From Azolla pinnata (lineage: Eukaryota > Streptophyta > Polypodiopsida > Salviniales > Salviniaceae), in assembly GCA_037176905.1 (NCBI GenBank), contig JBBBWG010028567.1, positions 8,388-53,369 on the forward strand: a stretch of DNA of 44,982 nucleotides, given 5' to 3'. A program made the position numbers and the translations under genes. Under the pieces are notes generated by a model. It was given only the letters and a program-made list of their open reading frames with translations. It ran no database searches and was not told the DNA's origin. How positions within the stretch are numbered: the first letter of the stretch is position 1; each line of letters opens with the position of its first letter. Of the stretch, positions 32,551-41,935 are shown piece after piece.

Positions 32551-33353
32551 ATGCGAAGCTCTCCATGGCTCCTCCAATTCTACAGTTGCCGCTCTCAACG
32601 GCGCTCCATGTCCACTCCCCGAATCAAGCTCAAGGCCGACCCCTCCCTCGACCTCCACGCCGAACGGGATAAGCTCCTCCGCCCCATCTTCAAGATCCGA
32701 GACCTCCTCCTCCGTCGGGAGAATCACGCGCTCCGCCTCCGCTACCTCTCCATCAAGCAGAAACAGATCGGCCTGTCCAAGAAGAACATCGGGGTGAAGG
32801 CCTACATCCGGAAGTACCCGAACTTCTTCGAGATCTATGAGCATCCTCGAACTAAGGAGCCGTGGTGTCGGCTGAGCAGGTCCATGGAGGAGCTGCTCGC
32901 GGAGGAGCGGAAGATCTATCTGGAGATCGAAGACGAAGTGGTGATGAAACTGAGGAAGATCCTGATGATGGCCAGGGATAAGAGGATCAAGGCTGGGAAG
33001 CTCGATTTTGCGAGAAGAACTCTAGGTCTTCCTGACGATTTCGCCACGAGGGTAGCCCCTGCTTACCCTCAGTATTTCAGAGTCATTGGTAAGTCTCCAT
33101 CTCCTTTTATCGAATTGGTTGCATGGGATGAGAGTGTGGCCATTTCTGAGATGGAGAAGAAGGCGAGGGTGGAGGCATCAAAGAAAGAGATGGAGATTTC
33201 GAAGGTGAAGACAATGGAGGTCTCGAAGAAGAAGGAGATGGATTCAAAGAAAGAGATGGTGGTTTCTGAGGTGAAAGCAACGGAGGTTGCCAAACGGAAG
33301 AATATGGATTCGAACATCAAAGCTCCATATCAGAATGATGGATTCGGGTTTTG

Positions 33354-33392
<39 letters not shown>

Positions 33393-34239
33393 GGCTTTGC
33401 ATAATGTAAACAATGCAGGGATCGAAGGCCTGGATTTGGTAGAGGACATGAAGATGAAACCTTCGGAGTGTGGTGGTTTAAATCGGATCAAGGCTACTCA
33501 AGGGCAAGAAGCCTTAGCCTTTAAGATCACTCTTTCTCCGGGTATGTTCCTTAAGAGGAAGAACCTTGAGCTACTGGAGAAATGGCAGAAGCTTCCTTAT
33601 GTATCGCCATACCGAGACTACAGCTGGATCAATCCGGGCACATTCATAGCTGAGAAAAGAGTGGTAGGCGTTCTCCACGAGGTTCTATCCCTCACATATG
33701 AGAAGAAAGCATTGATGCAAGTGCTGGGCCGATTCCGAGAGGAATTTGGCCTTCCTCAAACAATTGGCAAGCTTGTGAATCGTTTCCCTGGCATCTTCTA
33801 TCTCAGTCTGAGGGGAAATAACAAAACAGTCATCTTGCGAGAAGGTTATGAGAGAGAGTCGTACCACAGATCTCACCTCATCGAAGGCAATCATCCGCTT
33901 GTACATCTGAAGTACAAATATGCCCAAATGGTACTGGATGGCCCTCGGATTCGAGCTGCATTAAGGGAAGCTGGTAGCTCAGGAAATGGTGAAGGAATGG
34001 AATTGGAATGCTCCTCAGATGAAGTATCTGATACAAGTGATAGTGATCAAATGGATGCAGAAGCAGATGATGATGATGATGGAACTTGCTCAGGTGATGA
34101 TGATGATGATGATGATGATGATAATGATGATGATGGAACTTGTTCAGATTATGATCATACAGAGATCTTTTGCAATGAAACAGAAGACAACTCTGTAAGC
34201 GTGATTAGGAAAGCAAAACCTAATAAGGAGATATGGTAG
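32551..34239 (+). CDS. PORR domain protein (plant organelle RNA recognition), probable organelle intron splicing factor
   Basis: Intronless 562-aa frame. The first 20 residues (MRSSPWLLQFYSCRSQRRSM) are Arg/Ser-rich with no acidic residue, fitting a mitochondrial or plastid transit peptide. The PORR domain (formerly DUF860) starts near residue 35. Its first half contains RDLLLRRENHALRLRYL, GVKAYIRKYPNFFEIYE, LARRTLGLPDDF-like and FIELVAWDESVAISEMEKKA segments. Its second half (about 320-460) contains LSPGMFLKRKNLELLEKWQ, LPYVSPYRDYS, LLSLT/EKK-type and FPGIFYLSLRGNNKTVILRE segments. Characterised members bind organelle group II introns and aid their splicing. Which RNA this one binds is not inferable. 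Oddities are a roughly 110-residue Lys/Glu-rich insert splitting the domain, with a tandem 22-residue duplication (210-231, 232-253), a run of 12 Asp at 269-280, and two Asp-rich blocks near the C-terminus. GC content falls from 5' to 3'. The start is the first ATG after a short leader adjoining the minisatellite. Confidence 0.92.
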
Positions 34240-35099
34240 AATTGGCTGAAATAGAGTTGTCAGACCTGAAGTATGTATCTCGGGATTTGCAGTGCTCTCA
34301 AAGATACAGATATATCATTGGAAGGAAAGCCATTGATGGTTGATGTATGTCAGATCAGTTGGCATATCATGATAATGAGAACAACATCATGCCATCACGC
34401 TCTCACAGATAAATGTGAGTGCTTTAGTATTTGAATTGATGTCACTGGGTAAGCTATCAAAGAGAAGAAGATGGTCATGTAATCATAACGAGAAAAGAGA
34501 AGCTCAACAAGGAGGTATTATATCAGCTGAAGTAGAATCACCTGACTATCTGATTAACCAGATGAAACGTGTGTACATCAAGGTTGACAGTTAAACTCTT
34601 GGCTGTGATTAACCTATCATTGAAGTTGAGAGCAGGAGTGTTACCTCGTCGATCTCATCATTTGAAGTGTTGACCTTTATCAGGGACATGATTCAATTCG
34701 CTAGCAATTGTCACATATAAATTTATTGGAGAAGTTAAGAAGATGATTTCAGCAAGGATTGTCTGCCATTATTATAGAGTTTGAATAGCCAACAATGGGG
34801 TGAGCCTTTTCAAAGGGCAATTCATAGATGTTTCAGCCTTTTTCAAAGAGAAACCTATAACACACACAATTTGTGGTCTCGGGAGTTTTGGATTGCTTGA
34901 ATTATGCAGGTCTAGGGCTTTGCTTGATGCAGTCTAATCATTACGAATATGGATATGTCCAAGTCAGGCCTGCAATGAAAATGTGAAACCTAAATGCAAC
35001 AGTTTATGCAGACTGCCATGAAAGTTTTGGGCAAAGCACACGTCAAACATTTATGCTGTCATATGTGAGATCACTAGGGAAGGGATGGAATGATGATCT
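34240..35099. other. Spacer after the PORR gene; possible decayed duplicate of its 3' end
   Basis: No gene. The stretch at about 34485-34555 (AACAAGGAGGTAT, CAGCTGAAGTAGAATCACCT) loosely echoes the PORR terminus at 34205-34265 (AATAAGGAGATAT, GGCTGAAATAGAG, AGACCTGA). This suggests an old tandem duplication of roughly 285 bp. The similarity is weak by eye. The rest is ordinary AT-rich spacer. Confidence 0.35.
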
Positions 35100-35250
35100 G
35101 GAGGGGCCTCAAATAATATACCCCTTCTTTTTACCATAGTTAGAGTCGAGCTTGTAAGTAGCTAAGATGATAAGATCGACTCTAGTGAGATTCGAACTTG
35201 GGTGCTTTAAAATCTACGTACACCCAATGGCCTTGGGGACACGTTAATAT
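35100..35250 (-). mobile_element. Possible tRNA-derived SINE fragment
   Basis: Read on the minus strand, AAGGCCATTGGGTG is followed about 35 bp later by AAGTTCGAATCTCACTAGAG. GTTCGAATC (35189-35197) fits the RNA polymerase III B box (GWTCRANNC), and the upstream piece sits where a degenerate A box would be. This arrangement is usual for plant tRNA-derived SINEs. No poly(A) or T tail or target duplication was confirmed, so this may be a truncated copy or chance. Confidence 0.4.
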
Positions 35251-35914
35251 TACTCAAAACAAGAATGTGGTTTTCGAAATATCTGTGGCTAGTTGCAGCA
35301 GGTCACATGTGTATAGGATATCCTGACGCGTATGGTGAAGTATTTAGAGATTTTAGGGTATTCTCTCAGCAGGATGGTATTGCTAATTTCCTGGTAGTCC
35401 AATGCTGTAAATTTGTTTGTATTTCTTGTTGTGGTGGTTATTTTGCAGAGACGTACAAGTTGATGAATCTCATTCCAAAAAAATGAATGTTCATGGTGCA
35501 TAAGCATTGGAACTTTGGTATATTTAGAGCATGGTTTCTCTGTCTGTGTGATGAAATTGCAACAAGTTGAAGATGGTGTTTCCAATGGTTAGTAAGTTCT
35601 CATTTTATGTTTCAATTCCTTCTTACAGTATTTGTTACATGTTATCAGTCAATGGAAAGCATGTTGCAGATTCCTCTCTTAGTGTAATAAAGCCAAGAAG
35701 AACATCGGTAATGTTCAGAGTACATGATGTTCCCATGTTCATGAGGCAAATTTGTGATCCATTTGGAGGGACCCATTATTAAGCTTTGAAATGATTATTT
35801 CAAGATGCACAGCGTCTGTTCCTATACAGAGGGATCGATTAAGACAACAGATGTTCTTGCAACCTGTAGTTCTTTCTGAGCAGATGAGGTGGGTGGGTGC
35901 TGTAGCAATCTGCT
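35251..35914. other. Convergent spacer between the PORR and LPP genes, including LPP 3' UTR
   Basis: AT-rich with short open frames (35265-35486 and 35567-35782 plus, 35289-35585 minus) that match nothing. The part next to 35915 must include the 3' UTR of the minus-strand phosphatase. I see no unambiguous poly(A) signal. Confidence 0.45.
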
Positions 35915-38900
35915 CTACTCCTGCTTCAACGACGGAGGCTTCTGCGATGATCGAGTCACTGGATCCGAACAGTTGTCGTAGGCATTGAAGATTCCTACAC
36001 TAAAATGATTGGGAGCAGAGTTTTCAAATGTGTGGGTTAGAAATTCAAGACTGAGCAGAGTTCAACACAGAATTAGGGTTTTGGGGTGGAAGACCTCATA
36101 CCATGATGGAGAGGTTGGGAAGACGGCTCCAGACAGAGCTTGCTGAAGGAATATTTTGCTGCAATCAAGCCTGAAAAAGCAGCCGAAAAGAGGGAAAATA
36201 AAAACAGAAAGGAGGATGAACAGCTGATCCCAACTTTGGGTGTGCAGAAAGGCTATGGAGATCTTACCAATGATGCCTCCGACGGACACATCCTGCCAGT
36301 GGTGCATGTAGTCAGTCACTCTTGTGATGGATACGGCAACTGCGACAAACAGTGGCGAGACGATGAGCACAAGCTTGAGGACGTCGTTGCCGTGCCGGCG
36401 GCTGATGTTCAGCATCTGGTTCAGAAACAAGGAGAAGAATCCCAGCCCTGCAAAGCTCCCTGGCACAGAAGACATGGGATATGATTGGGATGATTAAGAT
36501 TCCAGATCAGAGAAAGTGGCAGTAGAAGAATGCATGGTATGCTTGGATTGACTGAGAACATTCGGTTCGGATCCAACAAGGTACTGATGAAGAAAGGCAT
36601 GGTATATGATGGAAGATTTGAATCGGAGAAACTGGCAATATAAGAATGCAAGGTATGATTTGTATAACTAAGAACATTTGGTTTGGATCCAACTAGGTAC
36701 TGATGAAGAAAGACATGGTATGATGGAAGATTTGAATCGGAGAAAGTGGCAATATAAGAAAGCATGGTATGATTTGTATAACTAAGAACATTTGGTTTGG
36801 ATCCAACAAGGTACCGATGAAGAAAGACGGTATGATGGAAGATTCGAATCGGAGAAAGTGGCAGTAGAAGAATGCATAGTATCCTTGGTATCACTAAGAA
36901 CATTTGTCTCAGATCCAACAAGGTACCGATGAGAAAAGTCGGATAATGGCCATGGAATGAGCAACACTCACATGATGCATGGCCACTAGGGAAGCTTTTG
37001 TGGCCTTCTTGAACGACCGATGTTAAGCCGTTGCAGAGTACTTCGCCCGTAGTCTCGTCATAGCTCTAGCAAAACACAGAAGTCAATCTTCAGTCGAGAG
37101 GGCTGCTCGGGAGTCGTTTCCTTTGATGAAGCGAAAGAATGTTCGAGAAGATCGGGGGCTTAAGAAAGGGGAAAGGAGTAAAAGAAAGCTCCCAAATCTT
37201 AGTTATGCTCTCCCTCCCCTCAAGAAGGCAGCTCAGATATCAGATTCTGTCCATGTAATGAGGCATGGAACATGAGGTATGGAGGGAGATGGTTGAGATC
37301 TAGAGGTGAAATGCATTAGTAACTTGATTTGATTAGCCACATTACAGATCTAGCTTATCAAACTGGCTCGACAGTGGGCAATGGAACATTGCAATGTTTT
37401 CAGAATCGAGGATCAACATAGATGAATCTGGAACTTTTACTAGTTATGGCGGAGATCTCTCACCTCCTCGCCGTTTGGGAAGCAGCGCCAGAAGAAGTTG
37501 GGCCGAGGGCGACCAATTGCAAGCTTGAGTGCGTCGGTGAGGACACCGGCCAACAACACTGCAAACAAGACTCCTGGGGCAAAAAACAGCAGATGAAAGA
37601 AAAAAAGCTCTTTGCTTCTTTTGCGGGAATTCAGTTGTGCAATTAGCGGTGCCGCTAGCGTGCAGATGGTTTTGTTTTCTGCGTGCGGCTCAGGTTAATA
37701 TTCAGTTATCGGAAACAGAAAAGACTTATTAAGACCCGATCAATTGACTCATTGACCGATTGATTGACGTAACTGATCGGCAAATGAAAAGATCATCTCT
37801 CTCTAGCTTATATGATCGGAAGTGGGCAAGAATCAAAAGAAACTCGCCAATCGAGCAAACCCACCTCGGAGCAGAGCCAGCCGTTGATGGCGTGCTAGCC
37901 TCGGCCAGATGAGCATGATCACAGCTGGCACCACCGCTGAGATGATCTGAACAATCACAACTCAATGTTACGGGATTTTAATGGCAGTCGAGTCTGATTC
38001 TGCGGAGAGCAAAATTGTTCCTTCCTTCGAATGCATATATGCATGCATGTGTGCATGCATGTGTGCATGCATGTGTGTATGCATGAGTGTTCATCCATAT
38101 GGATATCCAGATAAATCCACACATGCTCTGCATGAATGTGTGCATGCATGTGGGCATGATATGCATGTCCATGCATGTGTGCATTCACGAGTGTCCATCC
38201 ATATGGATATCCATATAAATCTACACATGCTCTGCATGAATGTGTGTTGCATGCATGTGGGCATGATATGCATGCCCAATTTGAATGTATGTGTGCATGC
38301 ATGTATGTATGTATAGATAGATAGATAGAAATCCATCCATAACCCACATGCATGTATCCGAGGCCAGATCTAGACATGCTGCATGAATGTGGGTCTGTGT
38401 GCGTCGCTTGCATCGCCATCCATTGCCCACACATGCATACACATGCATACACATCCATCCATACACATGTGCATGTGTGACCCTGATACAAATGGCTCAC
38501 ACGTGTGATTCTTGGTTTCTATGCAACTGTGTGATGCATGGCACGTCCATGTTATGTGTGCGTATGCATCAATGATGCGTCATCAATGCATGCACACGCA
38601 CACGGACATGCACATGCACCCATGCATGCATGCATGCATAGATCACACAAGCCTTATGCACGTATGTTGTGGATGTGCACACCGATGTATGTATGTGTGC
38701 ATCGATGCATGCATACGCACACGTACATACAGCCATCCATCCATGCATACATGGATGACGGACATGGACATCCACAAACACACACACATGATGGATCTTG
38801 TTCAGGGGCAGTATGCACGTGTTTTATGGATGTGCGTGTCCATGTGCATGTATGTGTGTGTGTGCATCCATGCCAAATGTGTGTACTACCGCAGCATATG

Positions 38901-40037
38901 CATACATGCATACACATGGACAAGGACATCCATGCACCCGCCCATGCATACACATGGACGAGGACATCCATGCACCCGCCCATGCATACACATGGACGAG
39001 GACATCCATGCACACGCCCATGCATACACATGGACAAGGACATCTATGCACACGCCATGCATACACATGGACAAGGACATACATGCACACGCCATGCATA
39101 CACATGGACAAGGACATCCATGCACACGCCCATGCATACATGCATATACATGGACAAGGCACACGCCCATGCATACATGCATATACATGGACAAGGCACA
39201 CGCCCATGCATACATGCATGCGCATGGACATGGACATCCATGCACACGCCCATGCATACATGCATGCGCATGGACATGGACACGCGTGCATACACATGTG
39301 TGGTACTGCCCATCCACCCACATGGACATCCATGCGCATCCATGTGCATGCATGCGCACGCAAGTCGCACGTGCTCAGTGCTATGGATGTGCATGTCCAT
39401 GTGTGCGTACGTATGTGCATGGATGGATGGAGGGGTGGAGGAATGGATGGATGTGATGGATGTGACGGATGTGGATGGGGATGGATTGCATCCATCTACA
39501 TCCATCACATCCACCCATCACATCCATCACATCCATCACATCCATCCACCCATCCATCCATGCAGACATGCATTCCTGCATGGAGAAGCCGAGAGAGAGA
39601 GAGCTTCTGCGGTTTTAGGGTTAGGGTTAGGGTTAGGGTTAGGGTTAGGGTTTGGGGCGCGCAGATGGTAGCAGTACCGGAACAGACCAGAAGGGCACGG
39701 TGTCGGACTTGAGGGGGAACATGAGGTTGTCTGTGTACAGCATCGTCTTGTTCACGAACCTGGCGAAAGGATCGACGAAGAAGTAGAGCACCACATCCAT
39801 GGCGACCAGCAGCAGCAGCAGAAGCCAGTCCACAGAATGCTGCAGGAGGCTCCACGCCGTCATGCCGGACCCGTCCTTCTTGGCGGCGGCGGCGGCGGCG
39901 CTAGTAGTACTACCAGAACCGCCATCGCTCGTCTCCTGAGGATCCAGCAAGCTCGTGTACTGTCTACCTGCTTCCTCCCCGACGGTCGACGTAGTGCCTG
40001 TGTTCCGATCCGTATCCCTGGTGTAGTTGAAGGCCAT
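35915..40037 (-). CDS. LPP: Lipid phosphate phosphatase (PAP2 superfamily, LPP type)
   Basis: Minus-strand gene with seven exons in phase: 40037-39678, 37946-37865, 37573-37464, 37065-36972, 36459-36268, 36170-36102 and 35994-35915 (987 nt, 328 aa). It is an integral membrane enzyme that removes phosphate from phosphatidate and related lipid phosphates, feeding diacylglycerol production and signalling. All three catalytic motifs are present: K-x6-RP at 164-172 (KLAIGRPRP), SFPSGHAS around 208-215, and R-x5-H-x3-D at 262-272 ([12 protein letters not shown], with Thr where most members have Ser before the Arg). About six hydrophobic segments are visible (around 71-88, 119-136, 148-162, 216-229, 242-260, 273-286). 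[11 protein letters not shown] and [15 protein letters not shown] are typical of plant LPPs. Residues 1-60 are a low-complexity hydrophilic extension with an Ala run. The end (281-328) lacks the usual GWGP-type motif of plant LPPs, so exons 6 and 7 are less certain than 1-5. Both splice in frame with good sites. Confidence 0.84.
36525..36945. repeat. About 114-bp tandem repeat, four copies, filling LPP intron 4
   Basis: GGATCCAAC-type landmarks recur with ATCC at 36571, 36687, 36801 and 36913 (periods 116, 114, 112). Shared blocks are AAGGTACTGATGAAGAAAG, ATGATGGAAGATTTGAATCG, GAGAAAGTGGCA and ACTAAGAACATTTGGTTTGG. Outer copies are more diverged than inner ones. The array makes up most of the 512-bp intron (36460-36971). 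Confidence 0.92.
38030..38760. repeat. GCATGCATG / CATCCATA-rich simple repeat in LPP intron 1
   Basis: Alternating TGCATGCATGTG, ATCCATATGGATATCCAT and CACACATG words. A larger duplication is visible: the ATGGATATCCA-to-CTGCATGAATGTGTG block at 38099-38150 recurs at 38203-38250. It is purely intronic, and long open frames through it on both strands are by-products of the repeat period. Confidence 0.85.
38905..39290. repeat. 38-bp minisatellite in LPP intron 1
   Basis: The unit starts CACATGGACAAGGACATCCA and ends CACGCCCATGCATA. Copies begin at 38913, 38951, 38989, 39027, 39064 and 39101 (periods 38, 38, 38, 37, 37), then continue with variants to about 39290. Copies are highly similar, implying recent expansion. 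Confidence 0.95.
39419..39563. repeat. Large imperfect inverted repeat of GGATG versus CATCC words
   Basis: The left arm (about 39419-39487) is built from GGATGGATG and GATGTGATGGATGTG words. The right arm (about 39488-39563) is built from CATCCATCACATCCATCAC words. The two can pair over about 65-70 nt with almost no loop, inside LPP intron 1 and about 115 nt from its 5' splice site. Confidence 0.85.
39615..39650 (+). repeat. Six perfect TTAGGG hexamers
   Basis: GGTT is followed by (TTAGGG)6 and then TTTGGGG. The unit is the six-base TTAGGG form, not the seven-base TTTAGGG of most plants and of the left end of this window. It lies 27 bp inside LPP intron 1 from the 5' splice site (39677), so the sense transcript carries CCCTAA repeats and the plus strand has G-quadruplex potential. 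Confidence 0.95.
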
Positions 40038-40670
40038 GGCTTGGCTTCAGCGACCTTCCTAGTGCAGGTACCTCCCAAACCCTTGGAAATCAAACGCGTC
40101 TGCGGGTTTGCAGCGCGCAGCGCGCAGGATTCAGAGGGATTCAACTAGGCGTTTGCTGGATCGGTTCCTGCAGGATGTGTACACATATACACGCAGGATT
40201 GCGGAGTCTTGCAGATGGAATGGAAATGGAGAACGGATGAACCGATTGCAGGTCCGGGTATGGCACGAGATGGATCGTTCAAGAACTTGTGTTCAGCAAG
40301 CAGAAATGAGGAGATGCTGCCATGGGAATCAGAAAGAGGCCATTGCTCTCAAGTCCATGGATTGATCTCCTGTGCAGGCAGGCAAGCTCAGGATGAATGG
40401 ATGGATGGATGCATATGCATATGCATATCCTATGCAAAAGATGTATGGATGCATCTCCCTGTGAATGGAATATCTTTCCAAATCTAATGGATGCATAGTG
40501 CTGTGCAGCAATCATGGATGGATGGTATGCCACCGCTTTGTGCATGGATATGGATGCATTGCACATACTATGTCTGTCCTTAACATAACATGCGTGTGTT
40601 TCTGTCTCGTATGTCCCATGCTTGTATGCATTCATGTGTGCTGGTTTTCTGTCATGTGTGCATGGATGAA
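40038..40670 (-). promoter_or_regulatory. LPP: LPP 5' UTR and proximal promoter region
   Basis: Upstream of the minus-strand LPP start codon lies about 250 bp of moderately GC-rich DNA, probably 5' UTR, then sequence with GGATG and ATATGCAT words. No TATA box or defined element could be placed with confidence. Short frames in this stretch (40108-40365, 40279-40635) have no family resemblance. Confidence 0.4.
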
Positions 40671-41075
40671 TGTATGTATGTGTGTGTGCGTTTGTATCTA
40701 TGTCTATATGCAGGTAGGTATGTTTGTATGTATGTATGTATGTGTGTGTGTGTGTATCTATGTCTGGAAGTATCGAGGTATGTATGTATGTATGTATGTA
40801 TGTATGTGTGTGTATCTATGTCTGGAAGTATCTAGGTATGTATGTATGTATGCATTCATGTGTGCTGGTTTTTTGTCATGTGTGCATGCATGAATGTATG
40901 TATGCATGCGTGTGTGTGTGTATGTGTGTGTATCTATTGTCTTAAGTATGCATGCATGCACGTATGTATGTATGTGTATGTATGTGTGTGTATTTGTGTA
41001 TCTATGTGTATGTATGTGTGTGTATGTGTGTATCTATGTTGTAAGTATGTAGCCATCTATGTGTATGCATGTGCT
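40671..41075. repeat. TGTATG/TGTGTG microsatellite upstream of LPP
   Basis: Long runs of TGTATGTATG and GTGTGTGTATCTATGTC, with internal duplications: TATCTATGTCTGGAAGTATC twice at about 40755-40832, and the GCATTCATGTGTGCTGGTTT segment at about 40628 and 40851. The Cys/Tyr/Val-rich open frames here are repeat artefacts. Confidence 0.9.
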
Positions 41076-41484
41076 CTCAAGCTGATGGTTCCATGGAGAA
41101 TTCATGTCATGTGGTGTGTGTTGGGTGCAGGGGAGAATATTCTGAATCCCGATACTCTGGAGGTTCCGTGCTCTCGAGACTCATATGAGCAAGGACAGAA
41201 GGGGGGCCACGTGGTTGACTTTGGATCCGTTCGATGATGTTTGTTACGAGTCTTCTTCCCGTTCACGCGTCCGAATGAAGAGAACATCGATCGATGCACG
41301 ACCTCGTTTTATATATTACTCTGTGAGTGCCTCCATAGACACTATTACCCTTCGATAAAAAAGTAAATTTTAGGATAGATTTAATCAAAATCTTCAAGCT
41401 TCATTAGATAAGGAATTTTTTTGACTAATGTTGAAGTGGGAGCATCTGACCCCCCCATCTCACGGCTCGAAGGTGAGAGAAATT

Positions 41485-41870
41485 TGTTGCTACACTAGTT
41501 AGGTTAGAGACCCGCATCGAGATCTCGTAGTAATTCAGCTCCACCCTAGTGCTAAGTCGCTTGAAAAGGCGAATCTGAGAAAAATTCTTGCTAACCAGTT
41601 GAATTAGATCCGGAGATCGAGATCTCACAGGAAAGCCGGTGGGTGAGAGAATCGATGGAAGAAAGGCACTCTCTTTCTTTGGGTGAGAATCGGCGGAAGC
41701 CGAGCGCTTTCTTCGTCTTCCGCTAAATCCAGCTTGCCCTGGTGGTAAGTCGCGACTCGTATACATACATAACACACTCACTTGCCAGCACTCCTGAACT
41801 ATTTAACTCTTTTTTCACTACGTATCTCTCGGTGTAGGAGTTGAACTCAAGACATCTTGGTCTCCATTGA
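41485..41870. mobile_element. Possible SINE-like cluster with degenerate internal duplication
   Basis: Two related segments share ATCGAGATCTC and, further on, CCTAGTGCTAAGTCGC or CCTGGTGGTAAGTCGC (around 41550 and 41737). The latter resemble tRNA-type A boxes on the plus strand. Read on the minus strand, 41838-41846 gives GTTCAACTC, a fit to the pol III B box, after GACCAAGATGTCTTGA. The pieces fit decayed tRNA-derived SINEs, possibly two in opposite orientation. No tail or target duplication was established. Confidence 0.35.
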
Positions 41871-41887
41871 ACAACCTTCCCAATGGG

Positions 41888-41935
41888 TCTCTTCTTCTTC
41901 TTCTTCTTCTTCTTCTTCTTCTTCTTTTTCCCCTC
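41888..41935. repeat. (TTC)n microsatellite
   Basis: Uninterrupted TTC trinucleotides for about 40 bp. A CTC-rich patch follows near 42043-42070. Confidence 0.95.

Noticed and set aside
32524..32844. Minus-strand 106-aa frame
   Set aside because: It is antisense to the GC-rich 5' end of the PORR coding sequence.
38512..39712. Open frames of 300-377 aa on the plus strand, and up to 223 aa on the minus strand, rich in His, Thr, Met and Cys
   Set aside because: They are produced by the 38-bp minisatellite and CATG-type repeats in LPP intron 1. All frames stay open on both strands, and the composition is that of a repeat, not a protein family.
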